Source: Proteobacteria bacterium CG1_02_64_396 (lineage in GTDB: Bacteria > Pseudomonadota > MNWR01 > CG1-02-64-396). From it: DNA of 41,885 nucleotides. The translations under genes and the position numbers were made by a program. Each line of letters opens with the position of its first letter. The stretch's first letter is position 1. The stretch lies in contig MNWR01000020.1 of the NCBI GenBank assembly GCA_001872725.1, forward strand, positions 1 to 41,885, in the 5' to 3' direction. This document shows positions 1 through 7,792 of this stretch, piece after piece. The notes beneath the pieces were generated by a model. That model was not told where the DNA came from. It ran no database searches and worked only from the letters and a program-made list of their open reading frames with translations.

Positions 1-73
1 CTTGCATGACCCCGAGGTGGCGATTTCCTTGCTAATTCATGAACGACGGCCAGGGGGGGCGAACGACGGCTAG

Positions 74-281
74 GAGTCTGTCGGGCTTGAGCGTCCGTAG
101 CGAGCCGAGTAGGGAATCGAGGCCAAATTTTCACGGTTTTGAGGATCATAGTGGTGGCTATGTGACGAAAAACCGGGGAAATTTGGACCGATTACCCGCC
201 GGCGCACGACTGCATGGATGCAGGAGGTAGAGCAATGCAGGAGCAATTGCCGAGTAGGACGATCTCAAGTCCGACAGGCTC
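74..281. repeat. ~208-bp element with terminal inverted repeats, MITE-like
   Basis: The left end (74-96) begins GAGTCTGTCGGGCTTGAG. The reverse complement of the right end (257-281) begins GAGCCTGTCGGACTTGAG. The arms match over about 23 bases with two mismatches and a 2-base gap. Inside, the 10-mer GCCGAGTAGG occurs next to each arm (104-113 and 249-258) and ATGCAGGAG occurs twice near 218-244. The right end abuts the stop codon of the phosphatase gene. Flanks are CTAG (left) and TTAG (right), which could be a decayed 4-bp duplication. No credible gene is inside. This is most likely a non-autonomous transposon relic; the arms could also act as a transcription-ending hairpin. Positions 1-73 hold nothing I recognise. 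Confidence 0.6.
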
Positions 282-1340
282 TTAGAATGGGTACTCAACC
301 CCAATTCCCATCGACCCGTCAGCGGTCACCATCGGGGCCAGCCGCAGCGCGTCCCACCCCTGGGGCGCATCGCGCCGGATCCCCGCCGCCCGGTTGGCAG
401 AATGGGCCTCAATCGCGCGCCCCCGCGCCACGGCAACCTTGCCGAAGCCGTACCCCATGGCGATGGCCAGGGGGTAATCGCTGGCCCAGTGCACCCCGTT
501 GTTCATCATCTGAAACGAAAGCAGCCCCAGCAGCGTCCAGCCCAGCGGTTGAACGAAGGTATATTCGGGGTAGTTCTCGGCGATCACGGTGACGGTCATA
601 ACCCCGGTGGCCAAATGACCGGAGGGGAAGGCGTCGAAGCTGGGGACGTGTTGGTGGTAATCGATCTGATTGGGGAAAAAGCGCCACACCCCCCCACCCT
701 GGGTCGCCCGAATGGGACTCTCGCGTCCGGTGATGTGTTTCAAGGTTTGAGTGGCGAAGGCAGTGGTCATCAGCCCCTCGACCAGCTCCGAGCCGGTCCT
801 CAGGGCGCGGGAATCCTCGCCGAAGTAACCGTAGCCCAAAAAACCGAGGGCAAAGCTGGAGTGAAGCCAGCCGTCGCCAATGAAGTACATCGCCGAGCCA
901 ACATCGGAGGGGCCCCGAATCGGTTGGCCAAAAATGCTGAAATAGGGCTTGGTGTTGTCTTTGTTGCCTATGCCCCAGCGCCGCCCCAGATTCTGGGCGC
1001 CGTTGATGAGCTTCTGGTCGTAATAGATCAACACCCCGGTCGAAAGCACCACCGCCCCCCAGTAGGGGATCGCCTCCTCCTGCATCGCCTTGTCCCAAAG
1101 GGCGACGTAATCGCCGGGGAATCGCCACATGAAGTCCCAAAACTCGGGATTGTGGTACACCAAATCTGTATCGCCCCCCACCGTCGGCACCGTGTAGCGA
1201 TGGGCAGGACTGGCGCTCGGCGGGGTCTGCCAGGGCAGATCGTCCGGGACGGTCCAATCGACGACGGGGGGGATGGGGTCGGCATGGACCCACAGGGGCC
1301 AAACCGCTAACAGGAGCACGGCCACAAAGCGAGGAAGCAC
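282..1340 (-). CDS. exported PAP2-superfamily phosphatase
   Basis: This 352-residue protein starts with an N-terminal signal peptide (about residues 1-20, cleavage near VHA-DP). The three parts of the PAP2 acid phosphatase active site are visible: K201 to R206 in KHITGRESP, PSGH at 239-242, and GVHWASDYP with H284 and D288. The core is hydrophobic with several likely membrane segments. Such proteins hydrolyse phosphate monoesters or diphosphates of lipids, for example undecaprenyl diphosphate, phosphatidate or lipid A; the substrate cannot be told here. The start is GTG with AAGGA nine bases upstream. The protein ends in phenylalanine. It is a lone gene followed immediately by an inverted-repeat element. 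Confidence 0.85.
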   Translation of the reverse strand: MLPRFVAVLLLAVWPLWVHADPIPPVVDWTVPDDLPWQTPPSASPAHRYTVPTVGGDTDLVYHNPEFWDFMWRFPGDYVALWDKAMQEEAIPYWGAVVLSTGVLIYYDQKLINGAQNLGRRWGIGNKDNTKPYFSIFGQPIRGPSDVGSAMYFIGDGWLHSSFALGFLGYGYFGEDSRALRTGSELVEGLMTTAFATQTLKHITGRESPIRATQGGGVWRFFPNQIDYHQHVPSFDAFPSGHLATGVMTVTVIAENYPEYTFVQPLGWTLLGLLSFQMMNNGVHWASDYPLAIAMGYGFGKVAVARGRAIEAHSANRAAGIRRDAPQGWDALRLAPMVTADGSMGIGVEYPF

Positions 1341-1503
1341 GACGCAAATCCTTTAAATCTATAGAAGAAACGCCCAAAAGACGGGGGATTGTGCGCATCC
1401 TCGCCCCGACGCGCTACCCGCACCCGGTTTGGGACCGTTGATCGGCCATCGCGCACCTGGTCGGAATTTCTACCTGAACCCTCACACGGCCAAAAAACTT
1501 TCT

Positions 1504-1655
1504 AAGGAAGCGCCGATTTATCAGCGCTTCCGAGCGGCCCAGGGATGGTCCGCCAAAATCAGGAACGTAAGTGACTGATTTTTCAAGCGAAGCAAAAACG
1601 ACACTTTTTGTAGCGTGCCGATTAATAGGCAGGAGCCTTTAATCGGCACTTCCCT
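1504..1655 (+). repeat. palindromic intergenic repeat, copy 1
   Basis: This ~152-bp unit also occurs inverted at 15574-15729. Both copies share AACGTAAGTGACTGATTTT exactly and are alike along their whole length. The ends are imperfect inverted repeats (AAGGAAGCGCCGATT at left; AGGGAAGTGCCGATT read inward from the right). Three hairpins can be drawn: GGAAGCGC/GCGCTTCC near 1505-1532, AAAATCAG/CTGATTTT near 1555-1583, and TGCCGATT/AATCGGCA near 1616-1649. It sits in the 402-bp gap between the phosphatase and HD-GYP genes. The remainder of that gap (1341-1503 and 1656-1742) holds no gene I can see, only the upstream regions of the two genes. Confidence 0.8.
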
Positions 1656-1742
1656 AAATCGGCCCAAGGGGCATTGAATCGTCCCCCGACCCGAGTCAGG
1701 GTTCCCCTCTCGCAGGTCAACGTTGGATGCATGGAGACCATC

Positions 1743-2897
1743 ATGCCCACCTCTCACACTGAAGACCTATTTTGCCACAACGACGAGCTCGGCCCCCTGG
1801 GGGAGGCGATTCCCTTGGCCGAAAAGCTGGCGGTGATCCATCGTTCCCTCGACCGACAGGTCGGCTGCATCAGCCGGATCGCCGTGGCCGCCTACGATCA
1901 AGCCACCGAATCGGTGCGGACGTTTCTTTCGAGCGACCGGGGTGCCCCCTCCCCCATCCAGCATTACGAAATCCCCTTGAGCCAAGCCCCTTCGCTGGCC
2001 GAGGTGGCCCAGCTCAGGCGGCCCAGGGTGGTCAACGATCTGGCGCTCTTTCAAGCCAGTACCCACCAACACACCCAACGCATCCTGGCCCAGGGGTATC
2101 AGTCCAGCTACACCTCCCCCATCCTTTTTCAGGGTGATCTGCACGGGTTTGTCTTTTTTAATGCCGAACAACAAACCGCCTTCAATGATCGGGTGTTGCC
2201 AACCCTCGATCTAGCCAGCCACCTGATCGCCAACCTAGCCCAACAAGAGATCGGGTTCTTCCACACCCTCTCGGCCGCCCTGAAAACCCTGTACGAGATC
2301 TCGACCCTGCGCGACCTGGAAACCTCAGGCCATCTTGAGCGGATGGGTCGCTATGCCCGCTTGATCGCCCGCGATCTGGCCGAGCGGGGGATCCACGACT
2401 TCAGCGACGAGCACATCGAGCGGATCTACCGCTTCGCACCCTTCCACGACATCGGCAAAATCGGCATCCCCGACCACATTCTGTTCAAACCGGGCAAGCT
2501 CGACCCCGAGGAGTGGAGCCACATGCAGCAACACACCACCATTGGAGGGCAAATCCTAGGAAAAATGGTCGATTACTTCGGCTTCAGCGCCTTGGACGGG
2601 CTCGACGTTCTGCGCTCGGTCGCTGAGCTGCATCACGAGGCGCTGGATGGCTCGGGTTACCCCTTTGGATTGGCAGGGGAAGAGATCCCCATCGAGGTCC
2701 GTATCATCACGGTCTCCGATATCTTCGACGCCCTGACCTCCCAACGTCCCTACAAAACCGCCTGGGATATCGACACCGCCTTCACCGTGCTCGACGCCAT
2801 GGCCAAAGACAAACTCGATCACGAATGTGTTGGCTCGCTGCGGCGTCAAACCGAGCAGATCGTGTTGATTCAGCAGCATTTTGTGGATCGTAGCTGA
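1743..2897 (+). CDS. GAF-like sensor plus HD-GYP domain protein, probable c-di-GMP phosphodiesterase
   Basis: The 384-residue protein has an N-terminal GAF-like region (about 20-170) and a C-terminal HD-GYP domain. The HD pair is at residues 235-236 in FHDIGKIGIPDHIL, and the second signature, HHEALDGSGYPFGL, lies near 295-308. HD-GYP proteins hydrolyse the second messenger c-di-GMP to pGpG or GMP; both signature motifs are intact, so activity is likely. No transmembrane segment is visible, so it is probably cytosolic. I chose the ATG at 1743 because GGAG lies six bases upstream; in-frame TTG (1674) and ATG (1731) starts have poorer sites. It is one of only two plus-strand genes here and is followed by a strong terminator. 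The signal sensed by the GAF part is unknown. Confidence 0.9.
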   Translation: MPTSHTEDLFCHNDELGPLGEAIPLAEKLAVIHRSLDRQVGCISRIAVAAYDQATESVRTFLSSDRGAPSPIQHYEIPLSQAPSLAEVAQLRRPRVVNDLALFQASTHQHTQRILAQGYQSSYTSPILFQGDLHGFVFFNAEQQTAFNDRVLPTLDLASHLIANLAQQEIGFFHTLSAALKTLYEISTLRDLETSGHLERMGRYARLIARDLAERGIHDFSDEHIERIYRFAPFHDIGKIGIPDHILFKPGKLDPEEWSHMQQHTTIGGQILGKMVDYFGFSALDGLDVLRSVAELHHEALDGSGYPFGLAGEEIPIEVRIITVSDIFDALTSQRPYKTAWDIDTAFTVLDAMAKDKLDHECVGSLRRQTEQIVLIQQHFVDRS

Positions 2898-2914
2898 CCT
2901 GCCTGCTGCCAACG

Positions 2915-2958
2915 GCAACCGTAAAAAAACCGCCCATCGGGCGGTTTTTTACGGTTGC
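2915..2958. terminator. bidirectional Rho-independent terminator
   Basis: A long perfect hairpin, GCAACCGTAAAAAAACCGCCC / GGGCGGTTTTTTACGGTTGC, has A and T runs built into the stem. It lies between the converging HD-GYP gene (+) and SRPBCC gene (-) and can end transcription from both sides. Confidence 0.9.
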
Positions 2959-2971
2959 AGAAACATCTGCC

Positions 2972-3643
2972 TCAAGGGTTGGCGGTCGAGGCGGTTGCAC
3001 GCCGTTCCTCTTGCCAGAGCGCCTCGACCCGGGTCCGGGTTTTATCCATCACCTCGGGGACGCTGCGGGTGCTCAAAAAATCGACGATCCAACCAAACCC
3101 CCACGGCACATCGCCCGGATCGGAGGCGACGTGGTAGACCGCCAGGGTGGCATCGGGGTGATTTTGAGCCGGTTTCAGACTCCAAAAGCCGGTGGTGTCG
3201 CGGATGGTTTCGGCGGGATCGAGCCCAGGCCATGGGATCAAACGCCAAACCAAGGTCGATTCCGCATCGCCGCGCCGCACGACCATCTCTAGCCGGTACC
3301 GTTTGGTTTTGCCCAGGGGCAACGCCAGGGTGTAGTTGGCGATCACCCGGTCGCCGCTGTTTTCCAGCACCTCGACCTTGGCGACATGGGGCATGAATTC
3401 GCTGCACCGTGCATGGTCGGTGAGGACCTCAAGCATTGTCGAAACCGGGGCGTGGATGATTCCCACCGACTCGGCAGCCCGCACATGGGGATTGCCCGAA
3501 TCCAGGGGGCGGAGCACCACCTTGCCGTGATCGAGCTGATTCCATTCATCGGCAGACAGGGGGGCATACTGGGCAACAGGCAAGGGGGAGGCGGCGGCAA
3601 CGCCCGCTATCCACAGCCCAAATACAACCATCAAAACACGCAT
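2972..3643 (-). CDS. exported SRPBCC/START-like domain protein
   Basis: The 223-residue protein has a signal peptide (about 1-18, MRVLMVVFGLWIAGVAAAS), so it is predicted periplasmic. The rest resembles the START/polyketide-cyclase (SRPBCC) hydrophobic-pocket fold, with elements such as IIHAPVSTMLEVLTDHARCSEFMPHV, a central set of beta strands, and a C-terminal helix ending VMDKTRTRVEALW. Members bind lipids or other hydrophobic ligands; no ligand can be assigned. It is a single gene between a terminator and bioF, with a plausible AAGGCGG site before the ATG. Confidence 0.7.
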   Translation of the reverse strand: MRVLMVVFGLWIAGVAAASPLPVAQYAPLSADEWNQLDHGKVVLRPLDSGNPHVRAAESVGIIHAPVSTMLEVLTDHARCSEFMPHVAKVEVLENSGDRVIANYTLALPLGKTKRYRLEMVVRRGDAESTLVWRLIPWPGLDPAETIRDTTGFWSLKPAQNHPDATLAVYHVASDPGDVPWGFGWIVDFLSTRSVPEVMDKTRTRVEALWQEERRATASTANP

Positions 3644-3752
3644 CGAACCGCCTTATGGAGCGAAAAGGGCAAGATGGGCCGGATCATACCCACTTTGCCG
3701 GTCGGGATCTTGCCTCAGCGCACATTTTGTATGGGGCGCCACCGTGGCGCTG

Positions 3753-4934
3753 TTACCCCCCCAACCGCGCCATTCCCTCGGCCACCAAACCCGGCAGTCG
3801 CGCCAAGACCTCATCAGGCAAATCGGCCCGCACGGTGATGCGCAGTCGGCTGCTGCCCACCGGAACGGTCGGCGGGCGGATCGCCTGAACAAAGTACCCC
3901 TGCTCCCGCAGCCAGCCCGACAATCCCAACGCCCCCGCCTCTAAACCCACCACGACCGGAACGATGGGAACCGGCCCCTGACCGGTCAGGGGTAGCCCCA
4001 GGTCGGCCAATGCGGCGCGTAGCGCAGTCGCCTTGGTTTGCAGGGTGGCGCACGCCTCCCCCGCTGCGGCGATCTCCACCGCCTTGAGCGCCCCCCCCGC
4101 CACCATAGGCGACAGTGCCGTGGTAAAGATGTAGCCTCGCCCCAGGTTGCGCAGCCCTTCGACCACGGTGGTGCTGGCGGCGACAAACCCCCCTTGCGCC
4201 CCCAGTGCCTTGCTCAACGTCCCCATCACGATCAATCGGGGATGCCCCGCCACCCCCAGATGGTGCGCCGTCCCCCGCCCTTGACCCAACACCCCGGAGC
4301 CGTGGGCATCGTCGATCACCACCACGGCGTCGAAGCGCTCGGCGAGGGCCAGGATTTCGGGCAGGGGGGCCATGTCGCCATCCATCGAAAAGACGGCGTC
4401 GACCACGATGAACGCGATGCCGTGGTGGGGGGGGTGTTTTGCGAGCAGATCGCTCAGGTGGTTCAGGTCGTTGTGGCGAAAGCGGTGGACCTTGGCGGGG
4501 CAGGCGGCGGCGCCGTCGATGAGCGAGGCGTGGTTGAGGCGGTCGGTAAAAAGCAGGTCGTCGCGGGTGGTCAGGGCGGAAAGCAGAGTCAGGTTGGTTT
4601 GGAACCCTGCCGGAAACACCAGCGCCGCTTCACACCCCTTGAGGGCAGCCAACGCCGCTTCGAGTTCGAGATGCAGCGGGGTGGTGCCGGTCATCAACCG
4701 CGACCCGGTCGCCCCCACCCCGTAGTGCTCCCCCGCCGCGCAGGCGGCGGCGACCACCTCGGGGTGGCGGCTCAAGCCCAGGTAGTCGTTGCTCGATAGA
4801 TCCCACAGGGGGGCGGCGCCCAGGGGACGTCGTCCCCCCAGCGGGGATGGGGTCGATACCGTCTCGCGCCGCCGCCTGTGTTCGGTATCGAGCCGCGTCA
4901 ATGTAGTCAGCAGCCGCTGTTCCAACCGATTCAA
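3753..4934 (-). CDS. bioF: 8-amino-7-oxononanoate synthase
   Basis: This 393-residue protein is a PLP-dependent fold-type I enzyme joining pimeloyl-ACP (or CoA) and alanine, the first step of biotin ring assembly. The PLP lysine lies in MGTLSKALGAQGG. Other family signatures are SSNDYLGLSRHPEV near the start, GATGSRLMTGTT, and VVIDDAHGSGVLG. Length matches the family (~385-400). The start is TTG preceded by AAAGGGGGCGG. The stop of the upstream unknown gene is about ten bases before it, so the two are likely translated together, downstream of bioB. Confidence 0.93.
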   Translation of the reverse strand: MNRLEQRLLTTLTRLDTEHRRRRETVSTPSPLGGRRPLGAAPLWDLSSNDYLGLSRHPEVVAAACAAGEHYGVGATGSRLMTGTTPLHLELEAALAALKGCEAALVFPAGFQTNLTLLSALTTRDDLLFTDRLNHASLIDGAAACPAKVHRFRHNDLNHLSDLLAKHPPHHGIAFIVVDAVFSMDGDMAPLPEILALAERFDAVVVIDDAHGSGVLGQGRGTAHHLGVAGHPRLIVMGTLSKALGAQGGFVAASTTVVEGLRNLGRGYIFTTALSPMVAGGALKAVEIAAAGEACATLQTKATALRAALADLGLPLTGQGPVPIVPVVVGLEAGALGLSGWLREQGYFVQAIRPPTVPVGSSRLRITVRADLPDEVLARLPGLVAEGMARLGG

Positions 4935-4944
4935 ACCGCCCCCT

Positions 4945-5334
4945 TTAGAAATGCCACGACACCTGGATGACCGTGGTCTTAACCGCCTCGTTCTTATCCT
5001 TCTTGGCCGCCTGTTGCAGCAGGCTGCTCAATCGGTTGTGGTGACGCTGATCGGAAGCTGGAGCCGCCAACATAGGGCCCAGATCATCGATCTGGGCGTT
5101 GGAGACCGACATCACCGGCCCCACGAACACCATGACCGGGTTGAAACCCTTTTCACCCACCCGCAACTCGATGTTGGCCGAGAAGGGGATCATGAACATC
5201 GGCATCGAGGCGGGGGTGCTGGCACCGGGAATGTCGATGCTGTCCGAAAAACCGCACAGCTCCATCGCAGCGTCGCGGGCGATTTCGTCGTCGAGCGCCT
5301 CGCGGATTGCGGACGATCCGCCACCCCCGGTCAT
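4945..5334 (-). CDS. unknown 129-residue protein between bioB and bioF
   Basis: I do not recognise this gene. It fills the gap between bioB (47 bases upstream) and bioF (10 bases downstream) in the same direction. It has no signal peptide or membrane segment. The N-terminal third is acidic (ALDDEIARDAAMEL). The middle is rich in Pro, Met and Val (SIDIPGASTPASMPMFMIP, then FNPVMVFVGPVMSVSNAQID). The C-terminus is basic and polar (LLQQAAKKDKNEAVKTT). It could be a small accessory protein of the biotin unit or an unrelated passenger. The Shine-Dalgarno site (GAGAAG) is weak, and coding status rests mainly on its fit in the operon. Confidence 0.55.
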   Translation of the reverse strand: MTGGGGSSAIREALDDEIARDAAMELCGFSDSIDIPGASTPASMPMFMIPFSANIELRVGEKGFNPVMVFVGPVMSVSNAQIDDLGPMLAAPASDQRHHNRLSSLLQQAAKKDKNEAVKTTVIQVSWHF

Positions 5335-5381
5335 GAAGGGCTTCTCAAAAACCTTTGGAGATACCCTTTTGCACCATCAGT

Positions 5382-6389
5382 TTACAGACCGCGTGCCACC
5401 TCAAGCGGGGGGCGACCCAGGTGTTGGAACATCCGCTCGTCGTCCTCAGGATTTAAACCGTTGGTGGTCAAATAATTGCCCACCATCGCCGCCGAGCCCC
5501 CCGCCATGAACAGCAGCGGTTGCAGCTCGCCGAGCAGGTGCCGCCCCCCGGCGATGCGAATGTCGGCCTTGGGATGGATGAAGCGAAAGACCGCCACGGT
5601 GCGCAGCATCTCGAAGGGGGTCAGGTTTTGCACCCCACGGTCGTGCAGGGTTGTGCCCTCGATGGCGTTGAGGAAATTGATCGGGATCGAGGCGATGGGG
5701 TAGGGCTTGAGGGTGAAGGCCATCTCGACCCGCTGCCGGGGGCTCTCCCCCATGCCGACGATTCCCCCGGCGCAGACGCTCATCCCGGCTGCGGCCGCCG
5801 CTTCTAGCGTGGTCAGGTTCTCTTGAAAGGTATGGGTTGAGCAGATGGCGTCGAAATGGGAAGGGGCGGTTTCGATGTTGTGGTGGTAGCGCTGTAACCC
5901 CGCCTCGGCCAGCTCCTTGGCTTGACCATGGGTCAGCGGCCCCAGGGAGGCGCAACGTCCAATGTCGGATTTAACCTTAATCGCCCCCAGGTACCCCTTG
6001 AGGGTCTCCATCTGGCTTTGGCTGCGCAGCCCCCACCCCGAGGTGACAATGCCGAAGGCGCGCGCCCCCATGGCGTAAGCCTCCTGCGCCTTTTCGGCCA
6101 CCTGTTCGACCGGCATATAGTTGTACTCAGCGATGGCCGCCCGGCTGACCTTGGACTGAGAACAAAAGGCGCAGTCTTCGGAGCAATTCCCCGACTTGGC
6201 GTTGACGATGGCGCACAAATCCATCGCCTGCCCCATAAAGGTACGGCGGATCTTGTCGGCGGCGGCGAAAAACTCAAGGCTTTGCTCATCCGAAAGTTCG
6301 ATCAGAGCGACCGCTTCGTCGAAGGTGATCTCGCCGCCGTTCAACACGCGCTCGGCACATTCGGTAATCAGGGGATTCCAGACAGACAT
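5382..6389 (-). CDS. bioB: biotin synthase
   Basis: This 335-residue radical-SAM enzyme inserts sulfur into dethiobiotin, the last step of biotin synthesis. The CxxxCxxC cluster motif reads CSEDCAFCSQS near residues 63-72, preceded by IVNAKSGN. Further signatures are the GIVTSGWG region, YHHNIET and VCAGGIVGMGES. The frame is open for 61 more codons upstream, but those overlap comF and lack family similarity. The ATG at 6389 has GGAG six bases before it and gives the usual length. Its start codon is only 25 bases from that of the divergent comF. BioA, BioC, BioD and BioH are not in the window. Confidence 0.95.
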   Translation of the reverse strand: MSVWNPLITECAERVLNGGEITFDEAVALIELSDEQSLEFFAAADKIRRTFMGQAMDLCAIVNAKSGNCSEDCAFCSQSKVSRAAIAEYNYMPVEQVAEKAQEAYAMGARAFGIVTSGWGLRSQSQMETLKGYLGAIKVKSDIGRCASLGPLTHGQAKELAEAGLQRYHHNIETAPSHFDAICSTHTFQENLTTLEAAAAAGMSVCAGGIVGMGESPRQRVEMAFTLKPYPIASIPINFLNAIEGTTLHDRGVQNLTPFEMLRTVAVFRFIHPKADIRIAGGRHLLGELQPLLFMAGGSAAMVGNYLTTNGLNPEDDERMFQHLGRPPLEVARGL

Positions 6390-6414
6390 GGGGGGCTCCA
6401 CAGGAGGGGGTTCG

Positions 6415-7248
6415 ATGTCGAAAAGTCTTTGTATTTTCAAGCATTGGCTGCGATCTGTCAAAAATGGCGCCGGCTTGATTGACCGGCTCTTCCTCCCCCA
6501 CGGCTGCGCCCTGTGCGCCCGCCACCCCGCCACCGCTTTTCTGTGCGATTTTCCCAGCCTGCCCCTATGCACCCCCTGCTGCGAGGGGGGGATTCACCAC
6601 CTCGCCCAGCCGCGCTGCCCCCTGTGCGGACGGGGGGTGGTGGCAGAGACTCCCGCCTGTCTGGGCTGCCAAAGCGACCCTCCCCCCTGGCCCCGCCTTC
6701 TGCTGGGTTTTCAAGATGCCGGCGCCCCGGCGCGGCTGCTGCGCAGCGCCAAAAAAGGGGGGGAGCGGGCCTTGGTGTTGCGGCGGCTGGGGGCGCTTTG
6801 GGGGCAACGCTGGGGGGAGCACGGACTGGCCGGAGTCACCATCGTCCCCATGGCCGGATCGATAACCCATCTGCGTCAACGGGGTTTGGGGGTGGTCACC
6901 CGCATCGCCTGGGGGGTGGGGGATGCCGTCGGAGGCAAGGTCATCCACCCCCTGCTGCCCCCCGACACCACCCAGTCGCAGCGGGGCAGACGGCGCAGTC
7001 AGCGGCTGAAATTGCCCCAACGGATTTTTCAGGCGCGCCCCCCGGCTGCAGGGGAGGATCCCAGGGTGGTATTGATCGACGATCTGCTGGTGACCGGTAC
7101 CACCTTACGGCGGGCGGCAACGGCGTTGGTGCGGGCGGGGTGGGTGTTGGAGGGGGCGGGGGCACTGCTGTATCGGCCGCGATGGCGGGAAGAGATCGCG
7201 GCGCTCAGCCCCGCCGCCGCACCACCCGATGACGGTCGGCTTGAATGA
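6415..7248 (+). CDS. comF: ComF-family phosphoribosyltransferase-like protein
   Basis: The protein is 277 residues. The N-terminal zinc-ribbon-like part carries paired cysteines (HGCALC, LCTPCC, RCPLCG, ACLGC). The C-terminal type I phosphoribosyltransferase domain has the PRPP loop VVLIDDLLVTGTTL near residues 220-233. ComF proteins support uptake of single-stranded DNA during natural transformation; in proteobacteria the gene (also gntX) commonly sits beside bioB. The ATG at 6415 follows AGGAGGGGG at good spacing. The 3' end overlaps the convergent gmk gene by 44 bases. Confidence 0.88.
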   Translation: MSKSLCIFKHWLRSVKNGAGLIDRLFLPHGCALCARHPATAFLCDFPSLPLCTPCCEGGIHHLAQPRCPLCGRGVVAETPACLGCQSDPPPWPRLLLGFQDAGAPARLLRSAKKGGERALVLRRLGALWGQRWGEHGLAGVTIVPMAGSITHLRQRGLGVVTRIAWGVGDAVGGKVIHPLLPPDTTQSQRGRRRSQRLKLPQRIFQARPPAAGEDPRVVLIDDLLVTGTTLRRAATALVRAGWVLEGAGALLYRPRWREEIAALSPAAAPPDDGRLE

Positions 7249-7792
7249 TCCCCGAGATCGCGGCGACGCAGCGTTCCAAATCGTCGTTGACCACGGCGTA
7301 GTCGTAATGGGGCAGCTGGGCCAGTTCGGTTTCGGCGTTGTGCAGCCTTAAAATCAGGTCGGCATCGCTCAGGTCGCCCCGCCCGTTCATCCGCGCTTTG
7401 AGCTCCTCCATGCTGGGAGGTAGCAAAAAGATGGTGCGGGCCTGGGCCATTTGGGCGCAAACCTGCTCAGCCCCCTGCACGTCGATCACCATCAGCAAAT
7501 CGAGCCCCTGATTCAGCACCTGCTCAACATGCATCTTTTGCGAGCCGTACAGATTACCGTGCACCTGGGCCCACTCCACAAAACCTCCCGCTGCAATCCG
7601 CTGTTCGAAGGCATCGCGGCTGAGGAAGTGGTAGTCGACCCCGTCAACCTCGCCGGGACGGGGGGCTCGGGTGGTGGTGGTGATTAACCGGGTCAGCCCC
7701 GGTACCCGCGCCAGCAGGGCATTGGCTACCGTGGTTTTGCCGGTGCCCGAGGGGGCCGAGAGGATCCAAGGGATGGCTTGCCAATGACTCAC
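7205..7792 (-). CDS. gmk: guanylate kinase
   Basis: This 195-residue P-loop kinase makes GDP from GMP and ATP. The Walker A motif is SAPSGTGKTT near residues 12-21, followed by the GMP-binding TTTTRAPRPGEVDGVDYHFLS and VIDVQGAEQV. The start is GTG overlapping the truA stop (GTGA), so translation is probably coupled. rpoZ, often next to gmk, is not adjacent here. The last 44 bases are shared with the opposing comF gene. Confidence 0.95.
   Translation of the reverse strand: MSHWQAIPWILSAPSGTGKTTVANALLARVPGLTRLITTTTRAPRPGEVDGVDYHFLSRDAFEQRIAAGGFVEWAQVHGNLYGSQKMHVEQVLNQGLDLLMVIDVQGAEQVCAQMAQARTIFLLPPSMEELKARMNGRGDLSDADLILRLHNAETELAQLPHYDYAVVNDDLERCVAAISGIIQADRHRVVRRRG

Noticed and set aside
218-592. 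Plus-strand open frame starting in the inverted-repeat element
   Set aside because: It spans the element boundary and runs antisense into the phosphatase gene.
402-1310. Long plus-strand open frame opposite the PAP2 phosphatase
   Set aside because: It is a frame shadow of GC-rich coding sequence; the minus-strand protein has all three PAP2 motifs.
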